A program made the position numbers and the translations under genes. Source: Pedobacter ginsengisoli (GTDB lineage: Bacteria; Bacteroidota; Bacteroidia; Sphingobacteriales; Sphingobacteriaceae). From it: a DNA stretch of 64,000 nt. The stretch covers positions 1 through 64,000 of the forward strand of contig NZ_JASSYX010000004.1 of assembly GCF_030244015.1 (NCBI RefSeq), in the 5' to 3' direction. Under the pieces are notes generated by a model that saw only the letters and a program-made list of their open reading frames with translations, did no database searches and was not told the DNA's origin. Positions 43,176 through 53,039 of this stretch are shown here, piece after piece (position 1 is the stretch's first letter; the number at the start of each line of letters is the position of its first letter).

Positions 43176-44657
43176 ATGAAAACACATATTAACATAAAAT
43201 ATTGCTTAGCGATTGCCGCACTGAGCTCCGTAATGCTTATCGCCTCTTGCAAAAAGGATTTTCTAAATGTTCCGCCTCAGGCACAACAGCCTGAAACAGC
43301 GTTTTGGAAAACTGCCGAAGATGCAGGGAAAGCTGTAAACGCCCTATACGCGCGGCTCCGTAACTGGGACAATGTGGCCTTTAACGCCATTGTGATCGAA
43401 AGCACCGGTGCTGATGAGGCAGATAAAGGAAGTACACCAACAGATGCTACCTTTTTCAATCTTTTTGACACCTTCACGGTCACCTCTACACAAGGTTCGT
43501 TGCAGGGTTTCTGGAACGGTCAGTACCAAAACATCCGGCTTTGCAACCAGGCCATAGACAGTATCCCTGGCATTACCATGGATGAAAATCTGAAGGCAAG
43601 ATATATAGCCGAAGCCAAATTTGTAAGAGCCTATTCTTATTTTAGACTGGCAAGGGCTTTCGGACGTGTGCCGCTCAGATTGCATGAGCCAAAAGATGCA
43701 ACTGAATTTAATATTCCTCAAGCAGAAAAAGCAGAAACTTATGCCCAGATTGAAAAAGACCTGACCGAAGCCTCGGCAGTCTTGCCGCCATCTTACGGCG
43801 CAGATGACAAAGGCAGGGCAACAAAGGGTGCGGCACTGGGCCTGCATGCCAAAGTTGCTATGTATCAGCAAAAATGGGATCAAGTGCTTTCGCTGACCAA
43901 CCAGGTCATGGGTCTGGGCTATGATCTTTTCCCGAACTTCGAAAAAGGTTTCCGTACCGAGAACGAGAACAACATCGAGTCAGTATTTGAGATCCAGGCT
44001 GAACTGCTGGAAGGAAATACTGCTGCATCCAACTCACAATATAGCCAGGTACAGGGCGTAGCCGGTGTGACCGGCGGCGGATGGGGTTTCAACAGTCCGT
44101 CACAGGCATTAGCCGATGCATTTGAACCGGGCGATCCGCGCAGAGATGCCACTATTATTTTCCGTGGCGAAACGACCCCGCAGGGTGATGTCATTCCTAA
44201 TTCGGTTCCAAACGAACGGTACAATCAAAAATCTTATGTTCCTTTCAGCATGCGGGTATCAGGATACAACGAGGGCGCACAGCAAAATATACGTGTAACG
44301 CGGTTTGCAGACGTCTTACTAATGAACGCAGAAGCTGCGAACGAGCTGGGCAATCCGGCACAGGCTAAATCTTCGCTGAACCGCGTGCGTGCACGTGCCA
44401 GGGGCGGCAATCCAAACATACTGCCAGACGTGACCACCAACGACAAAACCGAACTGCGTAATGCCATCTGGCATGAGCGTCAGGTCGAACTGGCAATGGA
44501 AAACGACCGTTACTTTGATGTGATCCGCCAGGGACGCGCACCACAGATCTTTGGCCCCAAAGGCTGGAAAGCAAACAAAAATGAAGTATGGCCGATTCCT
44601 GCTACGGAAATTGACCTGAGTGGTGGCAAATTGACCCAAAACCCAGGATACAATTAA
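43176..44657 (+). CDS. SusD/RagB-family glycan-binding lipoprotein
   Basis: A 493-residue SusD homologue. The lipobox IASC places the lipidated Cys at 25. The body follows the family pattern: AFWKTAEDAGKAVNALYARL, the TPR-like AKFVRAYSYFRLARAFGRVPL, and the C-terminal RFADVLLMNAEAANELG and LRNAIWHERQVELAMENDRYFDVIRQGRA. It caps the SusC transporter at the cell surface and binds the glycan. It follows susC by 11 bases and precedes the glucanase gene. Confidence 0.95.
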   Translation: MKTHINIKYCLAIAALSSVMLIASCKKDFLNVPPQAQQPETAFWKTAEDAGKAVNALYARLRNWDNVAFNAIVIESTGADEADKGSTPTDATFFNLFDTFTVTSTQGSLQGFWNGQYQNIRLCNQAIDSIPGITMDENLKARYIAEAKFVRAYSYFRLARAFGRVPLRLHEPKDATEFNIPQAEKAETYAQIEKDLTEASAVLPPSYGADDKGRATKGAALGLHAKVAMYQQKWDQVLSLTNQVMGLGYDLFPNFEKGFRTENENNIESVFEIQAELLEGNTAASNSQYSQVQGVAGVTGGGWGFNSPSQALADAFEPGDPRRDATIIFRGETTPQGDVIPNSVPNERYNQKSYVPFSMRVSGYNEGAQQNIRVTRFADVLLMNAEAANELGNPAQAKSSLNRVRARARGGNPNILPDVTTNDKTELRNAIWHERQVELAMENDRYFDVIRQGRAPQIFGPKGWKANKNEVWPIPATEIDLSGGKLTQNPGYN

Positions 44658-44718
44658 TACTTATCGCTATTTTAGGGGTTGTTCTGACTTGTCCGGACAA
44701 CCTCTTAAATTTAAAATC

Positions 44719-46083
44719 ATGATCCATACCTATAAAAAAACTGTATTCCTGCTGACGTTTTGCGGATTTTTCCTTGCAGCCTGTGCAAAGGCCCAACCGG
44801 GCAAAACCTCTGGTGCGATAAAACCCGAACTCAAGATCCAAAAGAACCTGACAGACGACCAGCTGCTCGACCTTGTACAAAAACAGACATTCAGGTATTT
44901 CTGGGATTTCGCACATCCGGTAAGTGGCCTGGCCAGGGAAAGAAGCAATGCGTCTTTTGGCTATGGCAATGAAGTGACTACAACAGGCGGAACCGGTTTT
45001 GGCATCATGGCTACCATTGTTGCGACCGACAGAAAATGGATCACACGCGACAGCGCCTCCAGGTTTCTTTTAAAAATGGTGAATTTCCTAAGCAAGGCTG
45101 ACGCTTACCATGGCGTATTTCCGCATTGGCTGAACGGAGCAACAGGCAAGACCATTCCATTTAGCAGGAAGGACGATGGGGCAGATCTTGTGGAGTCGTC
45201 ATATTTATTCCAGGGGCTATTGACCGCAAAACAATACTTCAATGCAAACACACCTGTAGAAAACGAACTGAGAAACCGCATTACCTGGTTATGGGATGAA
45301 ATAGAATGGGACTGGTTCACAAAAGGCGGAGAAGAAGTCCTGTACTGGCACTGGAGCCCGAACAATGGCTGGGCCATGAACTTTCCGCTGCGCGGGTATA
45401 ATGAATGCCTGATCACCTATGTTTTGGCCGCCTCCGGCAAACGCTATCCCGTGCCGGCCTCCGTCTATCACCGCGGCTGGGCACAAAGCAACTTCTTCAA
45501 GAACGGCAAGGAGTTTTATGGGTACAAACTGCCTCTTGGCTTTGACAACGGCGGCCCGCTGTTCTTTTCGCAGTATTCATTTTTAGGTTTAGACCCCAGA
45601 GGCCTGAAAGACCAGTATGCCGACTATTGGGAACAAAATAAAAACCATACCCTGATCAACCGCGCCTACGTACTGGCCAATCCAAAAAACTTTAAAGGCT
45701 ACGGCGCCAACAGTTGGGGGCTCACAGCCAGCGACAGTTACCAGGGTTATGCGGCCCACTCCCCTAATGAGGATCTCGGTGTCATATCTCCTACCGCAGC
45801 CCTGTCTGCCTTCCCTTATACCCCCGAATTCTCAATGCAGGCGCTAAAGCATTTCTACTTTGACCTTGGTGATAAGATCTGGAGCCAGTACGGTTTTGTA
45901 GACGCCTTCAGTGAGCAGCACAACTGGTACGCCAAATCGCACCTGGCTATAGACCAGGGGCCCATCATTGTGATGATCGAAAACTACAGAACAGGCCTGC
46001 TCTGGAAATTATTTATGAGTAATCCCGAGATTAAAGAAGGTTTAAAAAAATTGGGCTTTGAAAGTCCGGCATTGCAAAAATGA
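44719..46083 (+). CDS. GH144-type beta-1,2-glucanase (glycoamylase-like domain)
   Basis: A 454-residue exported lipoprotein: the lipobox LAAC gives Cys22. The body is the glycoamylase-like (alpha/alpha)6 barrel: QTFRYFWDFAHPVSGLARERS, TTGGTGFGIMATI and the acidic cluster KDDGADLVESSYLFQGLL, with Asp152, Asp156 and Glu159 where GH144 enzymes carry proposed catalytic acids. WHWSPNNGWAMNFPLRGYNECLITYVLAASG and YFDLGDKIWSQYGFVDAFSEQHNWYAKSHLAIDQGPI follow. Characterised GH144 enzymes cut beta-1,2-glucan internally. The ATG at 44719 is preferred to an upstream start that would delay the signal peptide. It overlaps the GH43 gene by 4 bases. Confidence 0.85.
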   Translation: MIHTYKKTVFLLTFCGFFLAACAKAQPGKTSGAIKPELKIQKNLTDDQLLDLVQKQTFRYFWDFAHPVSGLARERSNASFGYGNEVTTTGGTGFGIMATIVATDRKWITRDSASRFLLKMVNFLSKADAYHGVFPHWLNGATGKTIPFSRKDDGADLVESSYLFQGLLTAKQYFNANTPVENELRNRITWLWDEIEWDWFTKGGEEVLYWHWSPNNGWAMNFPLRGYNECLITYVLAASGKRYPVPASVYHRGWAQSNFFKNGKEFYGYKLPLGFDNGGPLFFSQYSFLGLDPRGLKDQYADYWEQNKNHTLINRAYVLANPKNFKGYGANSWGLTASDSYQGYAAHSPNEDLGVISPTAALSAFPYTPEFSMQALKHFYFDLGDKIWSQYGFVDAFSEQHNWYAKSHLAIDQGPIIVMIENYRTGLLWKLFMSNPEIKEGLKKLGFESPALQK

Positions 46084-47828
46084 GCATCAGAAAATATATC
46101 GTCCTTTTAGTACTGCTGTTTGCCGGTCTGATCACCGCTGCACAAAAAAAACAGACGACTTACTGTAACCCGATCAACCTGGACTATGGCTATACGCCCA
46201 TTCCAAATTTCGCCGAACAAGGCAAACACCGGGCGACCGCAGACCCGGTGATGGTCAATTACAAAGGAGATTACTACTTATTCTCCACCAACCAGTGGGG
46301 CTACTGGTGGAGCAGCGACATGTACAACTGGAAGTTTGTCTCCCGCCATTTCCTCCGGCCCGAGCACAAGGTCTATGATGACCTCTGCGCACCGTCTGTA
46401 TGGATACAGGGCGACACCATGCTGGTATTCGGATCTACGTATTCCAAAAACTTCCCCATATGGATGAGTACCGATCCAAAAAAGAATGAGTGGAAAGAAG
46501 TCGTGCATGAATTTGAGATCGGAGGCTGGGACCCTGCCCATTTTGTAGATGATGATGGAAAACTGTACATGTACAACGGCAGCAGCAACGTTTATCCGCT
46601 TTATGGAATAGAGCTGAACCGCAAAACATTTGCACCTATTGGAACCAGGAAAGAACTTTTACTACTCGATCCCGACCGCTACGGATGGCAGAGATTCGGA
46701 GAATACCTGGACAATACCTTTCTCAATCCATTTATGGAGGGTGCCTGGATGAACAAACACAATGGCAAATACTACCTTCAATATGGGGCACCAGGCACAG
46801 AGTTCAGCGGATATGCAGATGGTGTAGCCATAGGCAAAAGCCCCTTAGGTCCATTTGAGCATCAGTCCCTGCCCTTTTCATATAAGCCAGGCGGCTTTGC
46901 ACGGGGTGCAGGTCATGGCGCTACTTACCAGGACAATTGGAAAAATTACTGGCACGTTTCTACCATCGCCATCTCCGTAAAGAACAACTTTGAGCGCCGT
47001 CTGGGTATCTGGCCTGCGGGTTTTGATAAAGATGACGTGATGTATATGGATGCTGCGTTTGGAGATTACCCACATTATCTGCCCAGCAAATCCGCAGATC
47101 ATTTGAAAAGCGGTTTTACGGGATGGATGCTGCTCAACTACAACAAGCCTGTCTCTGTTTCTTCTACATTGGGTGCTTACAACGCCAATAATGCAGTAGA
47201 TGAAAGCATTAAAACGTACTGGAGCGCAAAAACAGGAGAAAAAGACGAATGGATCCAGACAGATCTCGGTACGGTCTCCACAGTAAATGCCGTGCAGATC
47301 AATTATGCCGATCAGGATGCTGAATTTTTAGGTAAAAAAACAGACATCTATCATCAGTATAAATTGTGGTACTCAGCAGACGGCACCAAATGGACGGTTC
47401 TAAAAGATAAAAGCGCTAACAAAACAGATGTTCCGCATGACTATATCGAACTCGAAAAGCCGGTAAAGGCGCGTTTCATCAAACTGGAGAACATCCATAT
47501 GCCAACCGGGAAATTCGCCATCAGCGGACTCCGGGTATTTGGCAATGCCAATCTGGAGGCGCCGCAAACTGTAAAAGATTTCACTGTACTCAGGACTGAA
47601 AAAGACAAACGGAGCGCCTGGCTCAAATGGAACCCCGTGGAAAATGCTTATGCCTATAACATCTACATCGGAACAGCTCCGGACAAATTGTACAACTGTA
47701 TTATGGTCTACAATACCAATGAGTATTGGTATAAAGGAATGGATAAAGATAAAACTTACTACTTTAGTATCGAAGCAATCAATGAAAGCGGTGTGTCACC
47801 ACGGACAAAGGTTGTCAACGTAAACTAA
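46080..47828 (+). CDS. GH43-like glycosidase with F5/8C and fibronectin III domains
   Basis: A 582-residue exported enzyme (signal peptide about 1-21). The five-bladed propeller (about 50-345) shows the acid triad of GH43/62-type enzymes: Asp55 (ATADPVMVNYKGDYYLF), the central Asp in GGWDPAHFVDDDGKLYMY and Glu in NPFMEGAWMNKHNGKYYLQY. A discoidin (F5/8 type C) domain spans about 355-490 and an FN3 module about 493-582. The substrate is likely a side-chain pentose or galactose, but this is not decidable. It is translationally coupled to the GH144 gene (ATGA). Confidence 0.85.
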   Translation: MSIRKYIVLLVLLFAGLITAAQKKQTTYCNPINLDYGYTPIPNFAEQGKHRATADPVMVNYKGDYYLFSTNQWGYWWSSDMYNWKFVSRHFLRPEHKVYDDLCAPSVWIQGDTMLVFGSTYSKNFPIWMSTDPKKNEWKEVVHEFEIGGWDPAHFVDDDGKLYMYNGSSNVYPLYGIELNRKTFAPIGTRKELLLLDPDRYGWQRFGEYLDNTFLNPFMEGAWMNKHNGKYYLQYGAPGTEFSGYADGVAIGKSPLGPFEHQSLPFSYKPGGFARGAGHGATYQDNWKNYWHVSTIAISVKNNFERRLGIWPAGFDKDDVMYMDAAFGDYPHYLPSKSADHLKSGFTGWMLLNYNKPVSVSSTLGAYNANNAVDESIKTYWSAKTGEKDEWIQTDLGTVSTVNAVQINYADQDAEFLGKKTDIYHQYKLWYSADGTKWTVLKDKSANKTDVPHDYIELEKPVKARFIKLENIHMPTGKFAISGLRVFGNANLEAPQTVKDFTVLRTEKDKRSAWLKWNPVENAYAYNIYIGTAPDKLYNCIMVYNTNEYWYKGMDKDKTYYFSIEAINESGVSPRTKVVNVN

Positions 47829-47841
47829 AATCAACATTAAA

Positions 47842-48507
47842 ATGAAACACAACTTTTTATTTCGCCTTTTCCTTATCTCGCTGGTATGCCTTTCTATCAG
47901 TTCATTTGCACAGGACAAACCATTCTGGAAAGAGATGCAACAATTTCAGCGTCAGGACAGCATCGCTATGCCTGCCAAAAACGGGATTGTTTTTACCGGT
48001 AGCTCATCCATAAGAATGTGGAAAGATTTGGAGACCATCTATAAGGAATACAATGTCCTCAACCGCGGCTTCGGCGGATCGGTACTTCCACAGGTCAATG
48101 ACAATATCGACCAGGTGATACTAAGATATAAACCCCGTCAGGTCGTAATCTATTGCGGTGACAATGACATTGCCTCAGGCGCCAGCGCAGAGGAGGTCCT
48201 GAGCCGTTTCACTACCCTGTTCAGCAACATCCGCAAAGAACTCCCAAAGACCTCCATTGCTTTTATTTCCATGAAACTGAGTCCCTCACGCAGCAAGTTC
48301 GTTCCGGAAGTCATTAAGGGGAATGCCCTGGTCAGGGAATTTATCGCTAAACAAAAGAACGCAGCCTACATAGATATTGCCACAAAAATGCTGGACAGCA
48401 AAGGAGAAATGAGACCCGAATTGTTCCAGAATGATATGCTGCATATGAAACCTGCGGGTTATGAAATCTGGGCAAAGGAGATCACTCCCTACTTAAAAAA
48501 GAAATAA
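47842..48507 (+). CDS. SGNH/GDSL hydrolase (probable carbohydrate esterase)
   Basis: A 221-residue exported SGNH hydrolase (signal peptide 1-23). Block I is VFTGSSSIRMW with nucleophile Ser55, block II has the conserved Gly in NRGFGGSVLPQV, block III is YCGDNDIASG with Asn, and block V is NDMLHMKPAGY with the Asp-x2-His pair. Such enzymes in polysaccharide loci remove acyl groups from the glycan. It lies 13 bases after the GH43 gene and 10 bases before the GH3 gene. Confidence 0.88.
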   Translation: MKHNFLFRLFLISLVCLSISSFAQDKPFWKEMQQFQRQDSIAMPAKNGIVFTGSSSIRMWKDLETIYKEYNVLNRGFGGSVLPQVNDNIDQVILRYKPRQVVIYCGDNDIASGASAEEVLSRFTTLFSNIRKELPKTSIAFISMKLSPSRSKFVPEVIKGNALVREFIAKQKNAAYIDIATKMLDSKGEMRPELFQNDMLHMKPAGYEIWAKEITPYLKKK

Positions 48508-48517
48508 ACAAATACCT

Positions 48518-50818
48518 ATGAAAGCCACCTGCCTGTTTTTACTTGCGCTGCTGACCACCGCAGCCCCTGCGTTAGCCCAAAAGAAAAAAACCGTCGCTAC
48601 AGCCGACCAAAAAATGAACACTTTCATCAACGCATTGATGTCTAAAATGACAGTTGATGAGAAGATCGGGCAACTGAACCTGCTGACGGGCGGAGAAGCA
48701 ACCACGGGATCTGCAGTAAGTACGAATGTAGAGGCCAAAATAAAAAACGGACAGGTAGGAGGTATTTTCAGTTTAACCACTCCTGCGCGCATCCGCAAGG
48801 CACAAGAAATTGCGGTGAACCATACCAGGCTTAAAATACCGATCATCTTCGGACAGGATGTGATTCATGGTTACAAGACGACGTTCCCCATTCCACTGGC
48901 ACTATCCTGTACCTGGGATTTACCCATGATCCAGCAAACCGCAAGGATTGCTGCTACTGAGGCCACAGCAGACGGACTCAACTGGACTTTCTCCCCCATG
49001 GTCGACATATCCAGGGACCCGCGCTGGGGGAGGATCTCTGAAGGTTCCGGTGAAGACACTTACCTTGGATCCCAGATTGCTAAAGCCATGGTCCGCGGCT
49101 ATCAGGGCGACGATCTGTCCAAATACAACACCATGATGGCCTGTGTAAAACACTTTGCATTATATGGAGCCGCGGAGGCCGGCCGGGATTACAATACCAC
49201 AGACATGAGCCTCGACAGGATGTATAACGATTATTTGCCTCCCTATAAAGCAGCTATAGACGGGGGCGCAGGAAGTGTCATGACCTCTTTCAATGACATC
49301 AATGGAGTGCCCGCTACAGCAAACAAATGGCTGATGACTGATGTTTTGCGCAAGCAGTGGGGCTTCAAAGGATTTGTAGTGACAGATTATACCGCAGTGA
49401 ACGAGCTGATAGACCACGGCCTTGGAGACCTGCAAACCGTTTCAGCATTATCCTTGAACGCAGGAGTGGAAATGGATATGGTGGGCGAGGGATTTCTGAC
49501 CACCCTTAAAAAATCTTTAAAAGAAGGCAGGGTAAAGCAGCAGCAGATAGACCAGGCCTGCCGGCTGGTGCTGGAAGCGAAATACAAGCTCGGCCTGTTC
49601 GAGGACCCTTTCCGTTACTGCAATGAAGAGCGTGCAAAAACAGAGATCTTAAAGCCGGAGCATCTCAAATATGCACGTGAAGTAGCCGGACAATCATTTG
49701 TCCTGTTAAAAAATGAAAACCAGACGCTTCCGCTAAAAAAAGCGGGAACCGTAGCATTGATCGGCCCGCTGGCCAATACAGGGGCTAACATGCCGGGCAC
49801 CTGGAGTGTCAACAGCGACCTGGCCAATACCAAATCCCTATTGGAAAGCATGACAGCTCTCGTGGGTAACCAGGTAAAGATCCTGCATAGCCTGGGTTCA
49901 AATCTGGTAGAAGACACTGCCTATCAACAAAGGGCAACCATGTTTGGCAGGGATATTCCCAGAGACAACAGGCCTGAAGAAGAAATCATCAAAGAAGCTG
50001 TATCCATTGCCAAAAAATCTGATGTGGTACTGGCTGCTTTAGGTGAAAGCTCTGAAATGACTGGTGAGGCTTCAAGCAGGACAAACCTGGAAATCCCTGA
50101 TGTACAAAAAAGATTGCTCCATGCCCTGCTAAAAACGGGCAAACCGGTTGTACTGGTTTTGTTTAGTGGCCGTCCGCTGGTCCTGAACTGGGAAAATGAA
50201 AATGTTCCTGCCATATTGAATGTCTGGTTTGGCGGAACAGAAGCCGGCGCAGCAATCACCGATGTCCTGTTTGGCGACGTGAACCCTTCCGGAAAGCTAA
50301 CAGCGACCTTCCCTCAGAACGTAGGTCAGATCCCTTTGTATTACAGCCACAAGAATACCGGCAGACCTTTGCAGGAAGGCAAATGGTTTTCCAAGTTCCG
50401 CTCCAACTACCTGGACGTGAGCAACGATCCGCTTTATCCTTTTGGCTACGGATTAAGTTACACCACATTTGAATACAGCAACCTTTCTCTAAGCAGCAAA
50501 GCCCTGAAATCCGGTGGTTCCATTACCGCAAGCATCAGTGTTAAAAATACCGGCTCCAGGGAAGGCAAAGAAGTGGTACAGCTCTATATCCAGGACCTCG
50601 TCGGAAGTTCAACAAGACCTGTCAAACAGTTGAAAGGCTTTCAAAAGATCAGTTTAGATCCGGGAGAAGCCAAAACACTGACTTTCAAAATCACCGAAGA
50701 AGATCTGAAGTTTTACAATACCAATTTGAAATTCGCAGCAGAACCCGGTGACTTTAAAGTTTATATAGGTGGCAACTCCCGGGATGTCACAGCATCGCAG
50801 TTTACATTGATGAAGTAA
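48518..50818 (+). CDS. bglX: GH3 beta-glucosidase
   Basis: A 766-residue periplasmic GH3 enzyme with signal peptide 1-20. The N-terminal TIM barrel contains FGQDVIHGYKTTFPIPLALS and GSGEDTYLGSQIAKAMVRGYQG; the nucleophile is Asp290 in GFKGFVVTDYTAVNEL. The alpha/beta sandwich domain carries LGESSEMTGEASSRTNLEIP with the likely acid/base Glu, and a C-terminal FN3-like domain ends it. It releases glucose from the ends of beta-glucosides. Next to a GH144 enzyme it may act on sophorose-type oligosaccharides. It closes the operon from susC and is convergent with a VOC gene 7 bases away. Confidence 0.93.
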   Translation: MKATCLFLLALLTTAAPALAQKKKTVATADQKMNTFINALMSKMTVDEKIGQLNLLTGGEATTGSAVSTNVEAKIKNGQVGGIFSLTTPARIRKAQEIAVNHTRLKIPIIFGQDVIHGYKTTFPIPLALSCTWDLPMIQQTARIAATEATADGLNWTFSPMVDISRDPRWGRISEGSGEDTYLGSQIAKAMVRGYQGDDLSKYNTMMACVKHFALYGAAEAGRDYNTTDMSLDRMYNDYLPPYKAAIDGGAGSVMTSFNDINGVPATANKWLMTDVLRKQWGFKGFVVTDYTAVNELIDHGLGDLQTVSALSLNAGVEMDMVGEGFLTTLKKSLKEGRVKQQQIDQACRLVLEAKYKLGLFEDPFRYCNEERAKTEILKPEHLKYAREVAGQSFVLLKNENQTLPLKKAGTVALIGPLANTGANMPGTWSVNSDLANTKSLLESMTALVGNQVKILHSLGSNLVEDTAYQQRATMFGRDIPRDNRPEEEIIKEAVSIAKKSDVVLAALGESSEMTGEASSRTNLEIPDVQKRLLHALLKTGKPVVLVLFSGRPLVLNWENENVPAILNVWFGGTEAGAAITDVLFGDVNPSGKLTATFPQNVGQIPLYYSHKNTGRPLQEGKWFSKFRSNYLDVSNDPLYPFGYGLSYTTFEYSNLSLSSKALKSGGSITASISVKNTGSREGKEVVQLYIQDLVGSSTRPVKQLKGFQKISLDPGEAKTLTFKITEEDLKFYNTNLKFAAEPGDFKVYIGGNSRDVTASQFTLMK

Positions 50819-50825
50819 GACGCCT

Positions 50826-51248
50826 TTATGCCTCCAGCAATTCCTGAATATTGAATTTTGACATTTTCACAAATGCTGCTATCACCCGTGGAGCCCGCTC
50901 AGGATCAGCCATTAACCGATGTAAAACTGAGGGAACGATTTGCCAGGAAAAACCAAATTTATCATCAAGCCAGCCGCACTCGTCGTACCTGCCGCCTTCG
51001 CCCAGCTTTTCCCAGTAATGATCAATTTCTTCCTGAGTTTCACATTCAACCACATAAGAAGTTGCAGGAGTAGGTTTGTATTTTGCCCCGCCATTTAAGG
51101 CCATAAATTGATTTCCGTTGAGCTCAAATTTTACCACAATCGGGTTTTCCGCGGTGATCCTGGAGTTTTTAAAAATAGAGCAGTAGTAGTCTGCGGCTGC
51201 TTTGGCTTGTCCGTCAAACCATAAACATGGATACATTTGATTTTTCAT
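50826..51248 (-). CDS. VOC-superfamily PhnB-like protein
   Basis: A 140-residue VOC (glyoxalase-fold) protein of the PhnB/3-demethylubiquinone methyltransferase-like group. It starts MYPCLWFDGQAKAAADYYCSIFKNSRI, followed by MALNGGAKYKPTPATSYVVECETQEEIDHYW and CGWLDDKFGFSWQIVPSVL. The function is unknown; the fold binds metals or small ligands. The ATG at 51248 was chosen because the 70 residues of open frame upstream do not belong to the family. It lies between two parts of the polysaccharide locus but is unrelated to it, probably paired with the AraC regulator 76 bases upstream. Confidence 0.88.
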   Translation of the reverse strand: MKNQMYPCLWFDGQAKAAADYYCSIFKNSRITAENPIVVKFELNGNQFMALNGGAKYKPTPATSYVVECETQEEIDHYWEKLGEGGRYDECGWLDDKFGFSWQIVPSVLHRLMADPERAPRVIAAFVKMSKFNIQELLEA

Positions 51249-51324
51249 TTCTATTGAATTTAAATTAATGATATACAACAAAAATAGGGTTGACAGGAAA
51301 GTCAAAATAGAATGAAACGGACAA

Positions 51325-52107
51325 TTATGTATTTTCTGACGAACTGCCAAAGTTGAGGTATTCTTTAGGTGTGATGCTGGTGAACTCTTTGAAGGAACGG
51401 ATATAATGGCTCTGATCGGCGTAGCCATGCTGAAATGCAATGTCCGATAACTTCTCATAGCTCCTGCCGTTTAACTGCTGAAATGCTGCATTAAACTGGC
51501 AGATCCGTCTATATAAGTTGGGTGCAATACCGATATTTTTCTCGAACGTTCTTCGGAATGTCCTTTCAGTGATGTGCAATTCCTTTTGGAGCAGTATAGA
51601 AATTTCTGGCAGCGGTTGCCCGGCAATCCTGCTCACGGCATATTTGATCAGATCAGACTCCCTTTTAGAACTGGCCACCAGAAGCAGGATAAATTGGTCC
51701 AGCAAAGCAGTCATGCTTTCCACAGCACCGGCATTCAGCAAGCGGTCCTGAAGTTCAGTCGCCTTCTTCGGCATGACCAGATTCAAATCGACAGGCTTGT
51801 CCGTCAGTTCCCGGGCCGGCACATCAAAGACCGAACTGAGCGACCAGGGCTTAAAAAAATAGGCAATTGCCGTAAAGTCCTCATCAAACCTAATCGTCTC
51901 CGGAAGAATCGTCTGCCCAAAGAGGGTAAGATGCGTGGTCATACTATTGTTAATGATCCCTCTGGTTGATTTGAAAAGCAAAGTTGGTAAACCATTGGCA
52001 AACAGCGGCAGGGAAAAGGGGGTTATCATTTGATGATTTTCAATCACCAATATCCTTTCGACATATTCCGCAACCTCTACGGCTGGTTTGAGATTTCTGA
52101 CATTCAT
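51325..52107 (-). CDS. AraC-family transcriptional regulator
   Basis: A 260-residue regulator. The N-terminal half (about 1-145) is an unassigned sensor region with YVERILVIENHQMITPFSLPLFANG. The C-terminal AraC HTH pair (about 165-255) includes LLQKELHITERTFRRTFEKNIGIAPNLYRRICQFNAAF and LSDIAFQHGYADQSHYIRSFKEFTSITPKEYL. The ligand is unknown. It is upstream of the VOC gene on the same strand and may control it. It is divergent from the esterase gene at 52248, so it could also regulate that unit. Confidence 0.9.
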   Translation of the reverse strand: MNVRNLKPAVEVAEYVERILVIENHQMITPFSLPLFANGLPTLLFKSTRGIINNSMTTHLTLFGQTILPETIRFDEDFTAIAYFFKPWSLSSVFDVPARELTDKPVDLNLVMPKKATELQDRLLNAGAVESMTALLDQFILLLVASSKRESDLIKYAVSRIAGQPLPEISILLQKELHITERTFRRTFEKNIGIAPNLYRRICQFNAAFQQLNGRSYEKLSDIAFQHGYADQSHYIRSFKEFTSITPKEYLNFGSSSENT

Positions 52108-52247
52108 TCCTATCTCACTAAGATAATACCCCTGACACTAAATATCAAGTAACCCTTATCCAATCTCTGCACCCAGCGTGCATTCACCGCAACGGCTATC
52201 CCAAATAAAAATTTAAAAAGACAAACTGATTTTGCTAATTTAGTAAG

Positions 52248-53033
52248 ATGGACCGATTTAAATTAACAGTTACTCTGGTACTATTGTCAGTTACCATCAA
52301 CGGCAATGCCCAGGATTTCAAAAAATACGACAGGGGGAATTTTATCGAAGGCAAGGACAGCATTTATTATAGACTGCTGTTCCCTGAAAATTTTGATGCC
52401 AAACAGAAATACCCCATACTTTTCTTCCTGCACGGTTCAGGGGAACGTGGCAATGACAACGAAAAGCAGCTGACACATGGCGGCAAGTTATTTCTTAACG
52501 AAAGTGTCCGCAAGCAGTTTCCTGCCATTATTGTTTTTCCACAATGCAGCAGTGACAGCTTCTGGGCAAACGTAGATCTTACTGATCAGCCCGGCAAAGA
52601 GCGCTTTAACTTTTTGACCGGAGGAAAACCCACCAAATCCATGCATGCGCTTTTGGGGATGATTGACAATTTTTTAGACAAACCTTACGTGGATAAAAAC
52701 AGGGTTTATATCGGAGGGCTTTCCATGGGCGGGATGGGCACGTACGAAATTCTGAGACGCAAACGCAAAATGTTTGCAGCCGCCTTCGCCATTTGCGGAG
52801 GGGACAACGTTGCCAATGTCCGGAAATATAAAAAGACCCCGTTGTGGATCTTTCATGGCGAAAAAGACAATGTGGTACCTGTCGCATTATCGACTGCCAT
52901 TGCAGATCAGCTAAAGGTACTTGGCGTAGACCCTAAGATCACGCTGTATCCGGAGGACAATCACAACAGCTGGGACTCGGCATTCGCAGAGCCCGAACTG
53001 TTGTCATGGTTATTTTCTAACGAACGAAAATAA
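52248..53033 (+). CDS. secreted alpha/beta hydrolase (prolyl-oligopeptidase/esterase type)
   Basis: A 261-residue exported hydrolase (signal peptide 1-21, ending NGNAQ). The oxyanion-hole region is LFFLHGSGERGND and the nucleophile elbow is IGGLSMGGMGTYE (Ser159). An acid follows in LWIFHGEKDNVVP and the catalytic His is in DNHNSWDSAF. This pattern is shared by feruloyl/acetyl esterases of glycan loci (phospholipase/carboxylesterase-like). It is 6 bases upstream of a GH43 gene and likely deacylates the same glycan. Confidence 0.88.
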   Translation: MDRFKLTVTLVLLSVTINGNAQDFKKYDRGNFIEGKDSIYYRLLFPENFDAKQKYPILFFLHGSGERGNDNEKQLTHGGKLFLNESVRKQFPAIIVFPQCSSDSFWANVDLTDQPGKERFNFLTGGKPTKSMHALLGMIDNFLDKPYVDKNRVYIGGLSMGGMGTYEILRRKRKMFAAAFAICGGDNVANVRKYKKTPLWIFHGEKDNVVPVALSTAIADQLKVLGVDPKITLYPEDNHNSWDSAFAEPELLSWLFSNERK

Positions 53034-53039
53034 GCCGCG

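Noticed and set aside
51249..51458. 70-codon N-terminal extension of the VOC protein
   Set aside because: The residues are unrelated to the family and span the likely promoter region; MKNQMYPCLWF at 51248 is the natural start.
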